DNA of 64,000 bases from Phycisphaerales bacterium (GTDB lineage: Bacteria > Planctomycetota > Phycisphaerae > Phycisphaerales > SM1A02), in NCBI GenBank assembly GCA_009692045.1, contig SIAA01000001.1, positions 1 through 64,000 on the forward strand. Reading direction: 5' to 3'. Positions 23,881-33,203 of this stretch are shown in pieces. The notes beneath the pieces were generated by a model. That model saw only the letters and a list, made by a program, of their open reading frames with translations, had not been told where the DNA came from and ran no database searches. The first letter of the stretch is position 1. The number at the start of each line of letters is the position of its first letter. A program made the translations under genes and the position numbers.

Positions 23881-26423
23881 GGCGTCTGCACCCAAGCCGC
23901 ACCTGAGAGAGGAGGAACCGTGACAGTTGCGGTTGGCGAGACCGCCCCTAGTCGGCCTTCAGCCGCCGGTAGTGAGGAAGTTTCCCGGACACCTTGTCGG
24001 AAACTGGCGCCATCACCGAACACCTTGGTCCACGCGGCCCCGGCGCGGCCAGTCAGCGCACCCGACACATCGACTACGGCCACGCGCTCACTGGCATTGA
24101 TTGCAACCAGCACCTGCTCTTCGGGCAGCGACCGGAGAAACACCAGCGTGCCCTGCTCATCATCGGCGGCGATCAACTGATAACAGCCGCGGCGCAAAGC
24201 CCGGTGCTTGTGGCGCAGCGCGGTAATGCGCTGATACCACGCCAGCTGCTGGGGATCCACCACATCTAACGGTGAGTCGTAGGTCCCGATGTCATCCCAC
24301 AACATCGGCTTGCGATTGTTGGGATCATCTGATCCCCACATCCCCACTTCGTCTCCGTAGTAGATCATGGGAGCGCCCGGATAGGTCATCTGCATGAAGG
24401 CTGCCAGCCGCGCTCGGGCAAAACTCACGGCATCCGGCTTGCCCCCTCGGTACTCCGGACTCGACTGCTCGCGGTTTCCCTGATCGAACTCGCGATCAGG
24501 ATTGAACATCTTGCTGGCGATGCGATCAGTGTCGTGACTGTCCAAGAGGTTTTGCAAGGCAAATGTCACCTCGCTCGGATAAGCGCGTCGCAGCTCGGCC
24601 AGACGGCGATCAACCTCACTCGGCGGAATGCTGTTGACTCGATCGCCGATGAATCGCATCACCGTATCGGCGAACGGGTAGTTCATGACGGCATCCATGG
24701 TGGTGCCATCGAGCCAATCATCCCCGCGGCGCCACACCTCTCCCACTATGTAAGCATCGGGATTGATGGACTTGACCAGCGTGCGCCACTCCCGCCAGAA
24801 GGGCATGGCAATTTCATTGGGAACATCGAGCCTCCATCCATCTATGCCGTCAGCGGGATCACCATCCCCATCCGGGTCCATCCAGCGTCTAGTGATGGCG
24901 AAGATGTGCTGCTTCACTTCATCACTGGCGAAGCCGCGCCTGTCTTTGGCAAACACTGGTAGGTCTCCGAACCCAGCCCATCCGTCGTACACGAATGGCT
25001 CGAATGACCGGATGGAGAACCAGTCCTTGTAGAGGGATTTCTCCCCCTTCTCGCGAACATCCTTGAATGCCGGATGCGCGACACCAACATGATTGAACAC
25101 GCCGTCGATGATGACGCGAAACCCCATCGACTTGGCGTGGCGCAGAAACTCGAGAAACAATCGATCAGTCTCGGTCCATGTCCAACTACTCGGATCCTTG
25201 AGATTCTCATTCGCCTCTGCCGAGGCATAGTCGCCCAGCGTTCCGAAGTGTTCGTCAATGTGAATGAAGTTCGTTGCCTCGTACTTGTGATGACTTGCCG
25301 CCTGAAACACCGGATTGAGATAGAGGGCATTCACGCCCAAATCCTTGAGGTATTGCAGTTTCTCCCTCAGGCCGCCCAAGTCGCCACCATATAGGCGCTT
25401 GAACACAAAGTAGTTGTAAAAAGTCTGACCGCTGGCAGTCTCCCACTCGCTAGGCGACTTCCACTCACTGGTCCAGGGGCGCGTTTGCGGGGCGTTGCCT
25501 CGGGCATCTCCGTCGCGAAAGCGATCGAGCATCACCTGATACCAGATGGCATCCTTGCTCCATTCTGGCAGACGGAAGGGCGGCAGATTCGAGGCATCGA
25601 GTTGATAGACCTCGCGGTCGCGGAGCTGACAACCTGCATCATGCACTACGAAGGTGTACTGAGCACCCAGTGAACTCGCTGGGAGGACCGCCTCCCACCA
25701 ATCGAACAACTCATCGCTACCCGCGCGCCCCATGGGACTCTCGCCGCCAACGCTGGTTGCGAGTGTCACGGCACTGACATCACCAAGCAATGTTCGGTAG
25801 CGCAGCAGAATTCCGCCGGAGGGATCGGCCTGCATGAACATGGGCAGCTTCTGATCGTGACCGAGCGCATCGGCGTTGATCTTGCCATCGGCGGGATGGG
25901 CGCTCGATGGATCGAGGTTGGCAAGTGCTCCCAGCCGCAGAACCGAGTTGCGCCCACCCTGCCCGTCGTCGACCGTTGCCTGATTGAGCGGGTCGTGAAT
26001 CCACTGTGTGCCATCAATGACAAACTTGTAAAGTCGCTGCCCGCTCGCGACGGTGACGCATGTTCGCCAAGTTCCGTCACTGCCGAGAAGCATCTCGTTC
26101 CCCCGCCCGATTGCGGCAATATTGGTGCCTGATTCCGCACGAGGCTCAGATGCTGGGGCGGCACCCACGGACCATCCATTGAAGTCTCCGGCGACTTGAA
26201 CCCTCTCCGCGTGTTTCTCAAGGCGCAGGCTGAAACACACCTCCCACTGCCCTCCCCCTACCGGACGCGCCTGAACACTGGCGGGGTTGCGCTCTGACGG
26301 GGTGAGGGTCGAACTCTGCGCCACCGGAACTTGCGGCGGGAAGTCGGCAGCGATTTGTACGGTGAGCATGAGGGAAGCGGCGCACATGTTCATTACAAGG
26401 GCCGATGGAGATGAGGCGGACAT
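23877..26423 (-). CDS. Exported GH13 alpha-amylase/neopullulanase-type enzyme with N-terminal glycogen-binding-like domain
   Basis: About 848 residues. A signal peptide (LVMNMCAASLMLTVQIAA) precedes a CBM48-type domain (VQVAGDFNGWS, LYKFVIDGTQWIHDP), a second beta domain, and the GH13 barrel. The four GH13 regions are complete: DGVFNHVG (~residue 440), GWRLDVPNEI (nucleophile Asp, ~530), IVGEVW (acid/base Glu, ~558) and LLDSHDTDR (~627). The last is typical of cyclomaltodextrinase/neopullulanase types, so the likely job is cutting maltodextrins or pullulan outside the cytoplasm. ATG 26423 is preferred because it puts the hydrophobic segment near the N-terminus. First gene of the operon; divergent from the transporter. 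Confidence 0.88.
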   Translation of the reverse strand: MSASSPSALVMNMCAASLMLTVQIAADFPPQVPVAQSSTLTPSERNPASVQARPVGGGQWEVCFSLRLEKHAERVQVAGDFNGWSVGAAPASEPRAESGTNIAAIGRGNEMLLGSDGTWRTCVTVASGQRLYKFVIDGTQWIHDPLNQATVDDGQGGRNSVLRLGALANLDPSSAHPADGKINADALGHDQKLPMFMQADPSGGILLRYRTLLGDVSAVTLATSVGGESPMGRAGSDELFDWWEAVLPASSLGAQYTFVVHDAGCQLRDREVYQLDASNLPPFRLPEWSKDAIWYQVMLDRFRDGDARGNAPQTRPWTSEWKSPSEWETASGQTFYNYFVFKRLYGGDLGGLREKLQYLKDLGVNALYLNPVFQAASHHKYEATNFIHIDEHFGTLGDYASAEANENLKDPSSWTWTETDRLFLEFLRHAKSMGFRVIIDGVFNHVGVAHPAFKDVREKGEKSLYKDWFSIRSFEPFVYDGWAGFGDLPVFAKDRRGFASDEVKQHIFAITRRWMDPDGDGDPADGIDGWRLDVPNEIAMPFWREWRTLVKSINPDAYIVGEVWRRGDDWLDGTTMDAVMNYPFADTVMRFIGDRVNSIPPSEVDRRLAELRRAYPSEVTFALQNLLDSHDTDRIASKMFNPDREFDQGNREQSSPEYRGGKPDAVSFARARLAAFMQMTYPGAPMIYYGDEVGMWGSDDPNNRKPMLWDDIGTYDSPLDVVDPQQLAWYQRITALRHKHRALRRGCYQLIAADDEQGTLVFLRSLPEEQVLVAINASERVAVVDVSGALTGRAGAAWTKVFGDGASFRQGVRETSSLPAAEGRLGAVSPTATVTVPPLSGAAWVQTP

Positions 26424-26452
26424 CGTCGATTGATCTCTATACTGACTCGGTG

Positions 26453-28837
26453 ATGGACTCGTCATCGAGGCAGCGAACCGCCATCCTAGTCCGTGCCCGA
26501 GGCGTTGTCGGAACGCTCACGACTCTGCTGCGCTCCGCAGCGGTACTGGTTTTCCTTGCCCTGCTGCTGTGGGCATTCGCCCGAGTCGGCCTACGCGAGT
26601 TTGCCCGCGTCTTCGCCACTGACGGTCGGACTGAGCTAGTAGTGATGCACTGGTCGGGCGGCGGCGGGCAGGAGGAGGACGCCATCGTCGACTCCTCTTT
26701 GCAGGAGTTTGAAGCTGCCAATCCCAGTCTGCGTGTGCGCCGCATAAATGCCGGTGGTGCGGGCGACTTCTACACCAAGCTGCAAACCATGACGGCTGCG
26801 GGCGATCCCCCCGACGTGTTCTATGTTGGCGCCGAGCGCGTGCCCGCGTTCGCCGCACTAGGACTCCTGCTTCCACTTGATGAGTTTGTGGCGAGTGATG
26901 GAGTCGCTCCGCGGCTCAACCTCGCCGACTTCTATCCCCACACAGTTGAGGCGTTTCGCTACGACGCCGAGAGAAGTGAGCTGGGAGTTGGGCCGCTCTG
27001 GGGCATCCCCAAGGATTTCACAACCGTTGGCTTCTACATCAATGTTGACCTGTTCCACCGCGCCGGCATCGCGCTACCGAGTGACGACTGGACCTGGGAT
27101 GAGTTCGCCGCCGCTGCCCGCGCCATTGGTGCCCTCAAGGGAGTTGATGCGGGCGCGGTCTTTGTTACTTGGCCCATGATGGTGCGCGCCTATCTGCGCA
27201 CCGAAGGGCTTGATGTTCATGACATGACTGACTCAGCAATGATCGCCACCCTCGAGAGGCTTCGTTCTTGGCGTCACGACGAGACAAAGACAATCCTGCG
27301 CACCAGCGCCAACATCGCGGAGGACAGTCTGTTCCTTGGGGGCAGGATCGGCATGGCTGGGCCATTCGGGCGCTGGGTGGTTCCGAGCTACCGCACGATC
27401 AAGTCCAGCGCTGATGGCGGATTCGAGTGGGACTTCCGCCAGCTTCCCCACGGCGCCGTTCGATCAAACACCATTGCCACAGTCTCATGGAGTATTGCTC
27501 GCGCCACCGAGCATCCCCAAGAAGCATGGCGGTTGGTGCAGTGGTTGGTCAGTCCAGCGAGTCAGGCGGCGCAGGCACGACTCGGACTCGCCATCCCCAC
27601 CATTCGCTCCGTCGCCACATCGGAAGCCTTCGCCGACCCCGCGCAGGCACCCGCCAATGACCGCGGTTTCCTCGCCTCCGCCGAAACAGCACGGGTGGTT
27701 GAGTGGCCGGAGGATCCGCAGTTTGAGGGGCTTCTCGGCAGCAGACTCGATCAGGCGCTCAAGACAGGCGCACTGAGCGCGGCGGCGGCGAGCGCCAACT
27801 TCGTGCGCGACTGGGCGGCGGTGAGTAACTCGCCGCTATCCCATCGGCGCGGCGCCCGAGTGGATTGGAGTGCCCTCGCCGCGATCGGCGCCGCTGCCCT
27901 GGCTCTCGCCGCCCTCTATCTCTACTGGCCCAGCGTGAGAGGTGGCAACAGGAACGAGCGTGCCGGCATGCTGCTGGCATCCCCGTGGATAATCGGGTTC
28001 GCCCTCTTCATGGCAATCCCGGTGGCGATGAGTCTGGTTCTCGCCTTCAGTTCATGGAGCGGGGTATCAGAGCTCGGCAGCGCCGAGTATGTGGGGCTGG
28101 CGAACTTCGAGCAGCTTCTCAGCGATGACATCCGCTTCCGAGCGAGCCTGAGAGTCACCATCATCTACGCGCTGATCGCCGTCCCCTGCGGGCAACTTCT
28201 GGCGCTGGGCTTGGCGATGCTCCTGCACACACGAGTGCGGCCGCAGAGATTGTTTCGGGCAGCGTGGTATCTGCCCAGCGTCGTCGCCGGTGTCGGTGCG
28301 GCAGTCCTCTGGCAATGGGTGTTCGACACGCAGCACGGCCTGCTCAACGGCATGCTCAGTGCCATCGGCATCGATGGTCCGGATTGGCTTGGCCGCGACG
28401 CTGATGTTGCTGGCGCTCCTGCCTTTGCCCTGATGAGCCTTTGGTATGTCGGCGGCAGCATGATGATCTATCTCGCAGGGCTGCAACAAGTACCCGCGGA
28501 TCTCATCGAAGCCTCGGCCATCGACGGCGCTGGCGCCTGGAGCAGATTCCGGCGAGTGACGCTGCCCATGCTCTCGCCTGTCATCTTGTTCAACATGCTC
28601 ATGGCCGTTATCGCCAGTTTTCAGGTGTTCACGCAGGCCTTCATCATGGGTGGCGGCAAGTCAGGCGATGACACGCTGTTCTATGTTCTCTACCTGTACG
28701 ACCAAGGCTTCGTGAACTACCGCATGGGATACGCCAGCGCCCTCGCCTGGCTGCTGCTGCTGGCGGTGCTGGTCATGACCGGGATCATTCTGCGCAGCAG
28801 TTCTCGCTTCGTCTATTACGAAGGGCTCAAGCTGTGA
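26453..28837 (+). CDS. Fused sugar-binding protein and MalF-type ABC permease
   Basis: About 794 residues carrying two transporter subunits in one chain. Residues ~20-50 form a membrane anchor. A family-1 sugar-binding domain spans ~60-440: VVMHWSGGGGQ, GDFYTKLQTMTAAGDPPDVFYV, PLWGIPKDFTTVGFYIN, AWRLVQWLVSPASQ. A membrane helix (LAAIGAAALALAALYLYW) then leads into a MalF/UgpA-type permease with ASPWIIGFALFMAIP, WYLPSVVAGVGAAVLWQWVF and the EAA loop EASAIDGAGAWSRFRRVTLP, which docks on the ATPase. No stop or frameshift separates the halves. It overlaps malG by 4 bases (ATGA-type, GTGA at 28834). Confidence 0.9.
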   Translation: MDSSSRQRTAILVRARGVVGTLTTLLRSAAVLVFLALLLWAFARVGLREFARVFATDGRTELVVMHWSGGGGQEEDAIVDSSLQEFEAANPSLRVRRINAGGAGDFYTKLQTMTAAGDPPDVFYVGAERVPAFAALGLLLPLDEFVASDGVAPRLNLADFYPHTVEAFRYDAERSELGVGPLWGIPKDFTTVGFYINVDLFHRAGIALPSDDWTWDEFAAAARAIGALKGVDAGAVFVTWPMMVRAYLRTEGLDVHDMTDSAMIATLERLRSWRHDETKTILRTSANIAEDSLFLGGRIGMAGPFGRWVVPSYRTIKSSADGGFEWDFRQLPHGAVRSNTIATVSWSIARATEHPQEAWRLVQWLVSPASQAAQARLGLAIPTIRSVATSEAFADPAQAPANDRGFLASAETARVVEWPEDPQFEGLLGSRLDQALKTGALSAAAASANFVRDWAAVSNSPLSHRRGARVDWSALAAIGAAALALAALYLYWPSVRGGNRNERAGMLLASPWIIGFALFMAIPVAMSLVLAFSSWSGVSELGSAEYVGLANFEQLLSDDIRFRASLRVTIIYALIAVPCGQLLALGLAMLLHTRVRPQRLFRAAWYLPSVVAGVGAAVLWQWVFDTQHGLLNGMLSAIGIDGPDWLGRDADVAGAPAFALMSLWYVGGSMMIYLAGLQQVPADLIEASAIDGAGAWSRFRRVTLPMLSPVILFNMLMAVIASFQVFTQAFIMGGGKSGDDTLFYVLYLYDQGFVNYRMGYASALAWLLLLAVLVMTGIILRSSSRFVYYEGLKL

Positions 28838-29739
28838 ACTCAGACAACTATCTATGGCGCGGCTATCGATCGCTTCGGATGGCTTCACGCTCTCAAGTCA
28901 TGGCGTTTCTGCTCCTGGCACTCGGCGCAACCATCTCTCTGTTCCCGCTGTGGTGGATGACTGTCACCAGCCTGCAGAGTGCGTCAGAGGCGGGCGCCGC
29001 GGTGACCGGCGCCAAGGGGCTCTCGCTCTGGCCTCATGAAGCGCAAGTCGACAACTATCCGGAGGCGCTGGCGCAGATGGGCTCGCTGCGCTGGCAGGGA
29101 TTCTTGGATGCGCTGGCAAACTCCACCGTCGTGGCGTCACTGGTCGTCACTGGCACGGTTCTCTCCTCAAGCCTTGTGGCATTCGCCTTCGCTCGTCTGC
29201 GATTTCGCGCGCGCGGCCTGCTCTTCACCCTCATGCTCGCGACCATGATGCTTCCCGGCCAGGTTGTACTCATTCCGCTCTTTCTACTTTTCCGATACCT
29301 CGGCTGGGTCGACACCCTTCTGCCGCTGATCGTGCCGGCGTTTTTCGGCAGCGCCTTCTTCATCTTCATGTATCGCCAGTTCATGGCGCAGATTCCTGAA
29401 GCCCTGTTCGAAGCCGCGCGCATGGATGGCTACGGCCCTATTGGGTTATGGTGGCATGTTGCCCTTCCCCTGAGCAGGCCGGTGACGGCGACTACCGCGG
29501 TGTTTACCTTCATCTGGTGCTGGAACGATTTTCTTGGTCCTCTGATCTATCTGCAATCGGAGAGTCAGATGACGCTTGCCGTCGCACTCAACGGATTCCG
29601 ATCACAGTATGGTGGACTCGACGATGTGCACCTGCTCATGGCAGCAAGCATCGTGACAATGATTCCGTGCCTGCTGATTTTCTTCGCGGCTCAGCGCCAC
29701 TTTGTTGAGGGTCTTTCTCGCGGCGGCGTGAAGGGCTGA
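28834..29739 (+). CDS. MalG-type ABC sugar permease
   Basis: 301 residues, GTG start overlapping the previous stop by 4 bases. Six predicted membrane segments. ATISLFPLWWMTVTSL near the N-terminus is the usual MalG/UgpE first helix, LWPHEAQVDNYPEAL the following loop, and LFEAARMDGYGPIGLWWHVALPLSRP the EAA loop that contacts the ATPase. FIWCWNDFLGPLIYL and FFAAQRHFVEGLSRGGVKG close the protein. Forms the permease pair with the fused upstream protein; the likely substrate is maltodextrin from context, not from sequence. Confidence 0.93.
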   Translation: MNSDNYLWRGYRSLRMASRSQVMAFLLLALGATISLFPLWWMTVTSLQSASEAGAAVTGAKGLSLWPHEAQVDNYPEALAQMGSLRWQGFLDALANSTVVASLVVTGTVLSSSLVAFAFARLRFRARGLLFTLMLATMMLPGQVVLIPLFLLFRYLGWVDTLLPLIVPAFFGSAFFIFMYRQFMAQIPEALFEAARMDGYGPIGLWWHVALPLSRPVTATTAVFTFIWCWNDFLGPLIYLQSESQMTLAVALNGFRSQYGGLDDVHLLMAASIVTMIPCLLIFFAAQRHFVEGLSRGGVKG

Positions 29740-29773
29740 CACGAGGGAACCTCCTTGACCGTACATTGCCCCC

Positions 29774-31006
29774 ATGGCAGAGGTACTTCTCGCAGCAGTC
29801 AGCAAGGTTTATCCCGGCGGCGCCCGCGCCGTAGAGACTCTGGATCTCGCCATCGGCCACGGTGAGTTCGTGGTACTGGTCGGCCCCAGCGGATGCGGCA
29901 AGAGCACAACTCTGCGCATGATTGCCGGTCTTGAGGATGCGACCTCCGGCGAACTCTCCATCGACGGTCGCGTGGTCAACGAAGTAGCGCCCAAGGATCG
30001 TGATGTCGCTATGGTGTTTCAGAACTACGCGCTCTACCCCCACCTCTCGGTCCGCGGCAATCTTTCGTTCCCTCTGGAACAACGCCGCCATCACGGTGGC
30101 ATTCTTAGCCGATTCACTGCTGCCGGCCGTTCTGAGCGCGCCTCGATCGATGCTCGCGTCGACGCGGTGGCGCAGACTCTGGGGATCACTCCCCTCCTGA
30201 ACCGCAAGCCGGCCCAACTCTCTGGCGGACAGCGGCAACGCGTCGCCGTGGGCAGGGCGATGGTGCGCGATCCCAAGGTCTTTCTATTCGACGAGCCGCT
30301 TTCCAATCTGGATGCCAAGCTGCGCGGGGAGATGCGCACCGAGTTGCGCATTCTGCATAAGCGACTTGGAGCCACGATGATTTATGTGACTCACGATCAG
30401 GAGGAGGCGATGAGCCTTGCTGATCGGATCGTGGTGATGCACAGCGGACGCCTGCAACAGGCGGGCTCTCCCATCGATGTCTATCAGCGGCCGGTCAACA
30501 GATTTGTGGCATCCTTTATTGGTACGCCCACGATGAACTTCATCCCCGGCCGGGTTGCCATAGATACGGGCACACACTCGAGGTCGGCCGAGAGGGGCGC
30601 AGCGGGCGCCGCCACCAGCGCTGGGGTGTTTCGCCACGCGGGTGGGACACTCGCGCTTCCCGGCAACCGCTGGCGAGACATCACCGCTATCTCAGGGCGA
30701 GACCTCGTCTTGGGCATACGACCGGATCAACTCCGGATTGCTGGGGATGCTGAAGCGATGAAGATCGCTCAGAAGGGAGACCATCCGCCTGATCCAAACT
30801 CTTCCATCATCTGTGGTGTGATCGCAGCGGCAGAGCACTACGGAGACCGAATGGACATCGTCCTCGACTCTCCCAGCGGTCGTTTCACTGCGCGCTGTCC
30901 ACCGGTACGGGTGCGCGAGGGTGATCCATGCACCATGATCGCTGATCTGTCAGCTGCTCATTTGTTTGAAGTTGGCGAGTGCGGCGCGGCCATCGCCTTG
31001 AGTTAG
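29774..31006 (+). CDS. MalK/UgpC-type ABC transporter ATPase
   Basis: 410 residues. Walker [11 protein letters not shown] near residue 39, Q-loop [12 protein letters not shown], signature [17 protein letters not shown], Walker [17 protein letters not shown]-loop [18 protein letters not shown]-terminal TOBE/regulatory region follows ([30 protein letters not shown]), the MalK-type module that in relatives receives regulatory signals. The linker after the Q-loop has an extra basic stretch ([13 protein letters not shown]...). Follows malG by 34 bases; last gene of the importer operon. Shared use by other importers is possible. Confidence 0.94.
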   Translation: MAEVLLAAVSKVYPGGARAVETLDLAIGHGEFVVLVGPSGCGKSTTLRMIAGLEDATSGELSIDGRVVNEVAPKDRDVAMVFQNYALYPHLSVRGNLSFPLEQRRHHGGILSRFTAAGRSERASIDARVDAVAQTLGITPLLNRKPAQLSGGQRQRVAVGRAMVRDPKVFLFDEPLSNLDAKLRGEMRTELRILHKRLGATMIYVTHDQEEAMSLADRIVVMHSGRLQQAGSPIDVYQRPVNRFVASFIGTPTMNFIPGRVAIDTGTHSRSAERGAAGAATSAGVFRHAGGTLALPGNRWRDITAISGRDLVLGIRPDQLRIAGDAEAMKIAQKGDHPPDPNSSIICGVIAAAEHYGDRMDIVLDSPSGRFTARCPPVRVREGDPCTMIADLSAAHLFEVGECGAAIALS

Positions 31007-31043
31007 GAGCAGCAGCACAGGGCGCGTGCCCGCCGGGCAACCC

Positions 31044-33137
31044 TCAACTTGCCCATGCGCCGAGGAGCCGCGCCAAATCACCACCGGCCGTAGTGCCATC
31101 GCCGTCCAGATCGGTAGAGCCAGACTGACCCCACGCCGCCATTAGCGCCGCAAGATCAGCGCCGTTCACAAGGCCATCACCAGTCAAGTCCTCCGGTGGT
31201 CCTGACTCCGGAGGCCAGTTGCAGGTTCCCTGGGTGAACACGGCGCAGCTGTAGGGAGCCAGACTCACTAGGCCGCTGAAAGGCAGACCATCCCACGGAG
31301 TCGTCTGGGCACCAGAGTCGTGAGTGGCTGCGTTGGCGTAATCAGCCGAGTAGCCATTCCAGTCGGAGTTGAATATCACCCGCCACAATCCGCTGTGTGG
31401 CAGTCCGATTCGATAGTTGTTGAGCGAGGTGCTACTAAAGTTCATCATCACGATTACATCATCGCCCGGGCCACCATCCTGATAGCGATGAAACGCAATC
31501 ACCTTCGCAGAGTTGTCGACATGAAACACATTGGTACTGCTTCCCATCAGCCCCGCAGTGCAGCCGCCCATGTTGCGGCGCATCCTGATTAGGTCCTTGT
31601 ACAGCCTGTGAATCCCCGAGTAGGTCTGGAGCTTGGCCCAATCGAGCGGGTCGCTGTCAGCGAACCAGCCATTCTCCAAAAACTCCTGCCCCATGAAGAG
31701 CATGGGAATCCCTGGCGATGTCATCACTAGTGCCCCGCCGAGGGTTGAGCGCTTGCGCGAGTACCACGATCCCGCGTTTCCCGGCCAGATCTCCTCGGGC
31801 ACACGCTGCTTGCCATTAGCCACTTCGTCATGGCTCTCGGTGTAGATCACCCGCTGGAGAGCCGCTCCGTTGTAGTTGAAGTTGATCGCATCCCTGATGG
31901 CATACATATTGCGATCACCATCATTGGATGAGATGAGCGCCGCGCGCACCGGGGCATAGAAGGCCGGGTCCCACTGCGAGTCGAATCCGGCCCCGCCTGC
32001 TCCGGTGGGCTTGGTGAGCCAAGGATTCAGATCAAGGTCCTCGGCAACGATCAGCTTGCCGGGAAACACGGCATCGATCTGGTTGTTGATCCACGCCAAG
32101 AGTGACCACCCCTCCGGAAGGTCGACGCCGAACTGGTCGGTACGCCGGATGTACTTGGTGCCATCCATGCGAATGCCATCGGCGCGAAACTCCTCGAGCC
32201 AAGTGAGCACCGAGTCGCGGATGTAACTGCGAACCTCGGGGCGGCTGTAGTCGGGCCGCGTATTGCCCCAGGGGGTATAGGCTCGGGAATCGTTGTAAAA
32301 GAAAACTCCGCCCAGATCATTGGCGTACCACCCGTCGAAGCGCCACTGATCGAGATCATTGGGACCGAGGTGACTGAACACCACATCGGTGAACACGGCG
32401 ATGCCCCGAGAGTGAGCGGCATCAACAAGTTCCTTGAAGTCATCAGGCGTACCGTAAGCACTCTCAATGGCGAAGGGGTAGGAGTTGTTGTAACCCCAGG
32501 AGATGTCCGTGGGAAACTCGCAGATTGGCATGAACTCGAGAGCATTCACCCCGAGGTTTTGCAGGTAGTCGAGTTTGGCCTTCACCTTATCAAGCGTTGC
32601 CGGAGGAGTCGCGCCGGGCTCGACGGCGAATGTTCCTACGTGGGCCTCGTAGATGATCAGATCGTTCCAATCGGGAGTTACGAAATCAGTGGCACTCCAC
32701 TGATAGGCACTGGAGTTGTAGACGATCGAGTTCCCAGAACTATTGGTCAGATCGCGGGCACGCGGGTCGTTCTTGACCATGGTCGCCGTCCCGCGCTTCA
32801 CCACGAACTTGTATTGACTGCCGGGCCCCGCGTAGGGGACATCGGTCGACCAGTATCCGTTGCCCTCGTTGGCGAGCGGCGTCTGCGTCTGGCTCCAAAA
32901 GTTGAAAGTCCCAGAGACTGCCACAGAGTCGGCATTCGGAGCAAAGGTGCGGAAAGTCACCCCGGACGGAGTCGCGGTATAGGGAATCGCACCTATTCCC
33001 GGGCGGGCGGATGGACCCGTCGCCAGAGCTGACGAAGCGGCCCATGCGATGGCGGCTAGGGCGAGACTTCGGTTGTATGCAGCTGATACGAACACTAGGA
33101 ATAAGCCTACCCCATGGCAGCGAGAAAACGACTTCAT
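31044..33137 (-). CDS. Secreted GH13 branching-enzyme-like protein with dockerin-like C-terminus
   Basis: About 697 residues. A long signal sequence (LFLVFVSAAY...AAIAWAASSALA) precedes an isoamylase/CBM48-type domain (GVTFRTFAPNADSVAVSGTFNFWS) and a GH13 barrel close to 1,4-alpha-glucan branching enzymes: DLIIYEAHVGTF, DVVFSHLG (~250), GIRMDGTKYI (nucleophile Asp, ~323), IVAEDLD (Glu, ~365), YTESHDEVANGKQR (~432), MLFMGQEFLENGWF. The end holds two dockerin-like repeats, DLTGDGLVNGADLAALMAAWG and a second DLDGDGTTAGGDLARLLGAW. A branching enzyme is normally cytoplasmic, so an exported version may remodel or cut extracellular glucan. Start M at 33137 (MKSFSRCHG); an ATG 18 bases earlier is possible. 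Confidence 0.86.
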   Translation of the reverse strand: MKSFSRCHGVGLFLVFVSAAYNRSLALAAIAWAASSALATGPSARPGIGAIPYTATPSGVTFRTFAPNADSVAVSGTFNFWSQTQTPLANEGNGYWSTDVPYAGPGSQYKFVVKRGTATMVKNDPRARDLTNSSGNSIVYNSSAYQWSATDFVTPDWNDLIIYEAHVGTFAVEPGATPPATLDKVKAKLDYLQNLGVNALEFMPICEFPTDISWGYNNSYPFAIESAYGTPDDFKELVDAAHSRGIAVFTDVVFSHLGPNDLDQWRFDGWYANDLGGVFFYNDSRAYTPWGNTRPDYSRPEVRSYIRDSVLTWLEEFRADGIRMDGTKYIRRTDQFGVDLPEGWSLLAWINNQIDAVFPGKLIVAEDLDLNPWLTKPTGAGGAGFDSQWDPAFYAPVRAALISSNDGDRNMYAIRDAINFNYNGAALQRVIYTESHDEVANGKQRVPEEIWPGNAGSWYSRKRSTLGGALVMTSPGIPMLFMGQEFLENGWFADSDPLDWAKLQTYSGIHRLYKDLIRMRRNMGGCTAGLMGSSTNVFHVDNSAKVIAFHRYQDGGPGDDVIVMMNFSSTSLNNYRIGLPHSGLWRVIFNSDWNGYSADYANAATHDSGAQTTPWDGLPFSGLVSLAPYSCAVFTQGTCNWPPESGPPEDLTGDGLVNGADLAALMAAWGQSGSTDLDGDGTTAGGDLARLLGAWAS

Positions 33138-33203
33138 TCCTGCTATCGGCAACAAAGTCAGCCATGCTGCCGCAAGGAGTCACCGCGCCGGGAAGTCGGA
33201 GGA

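Noticed and set aside
31027-31039. TGCCC-GCC-GGGCA hairpin between malK and the secreted GH13 gene
   Set aside because: Five-bp stem with no T-run; cannot be called a terminator.
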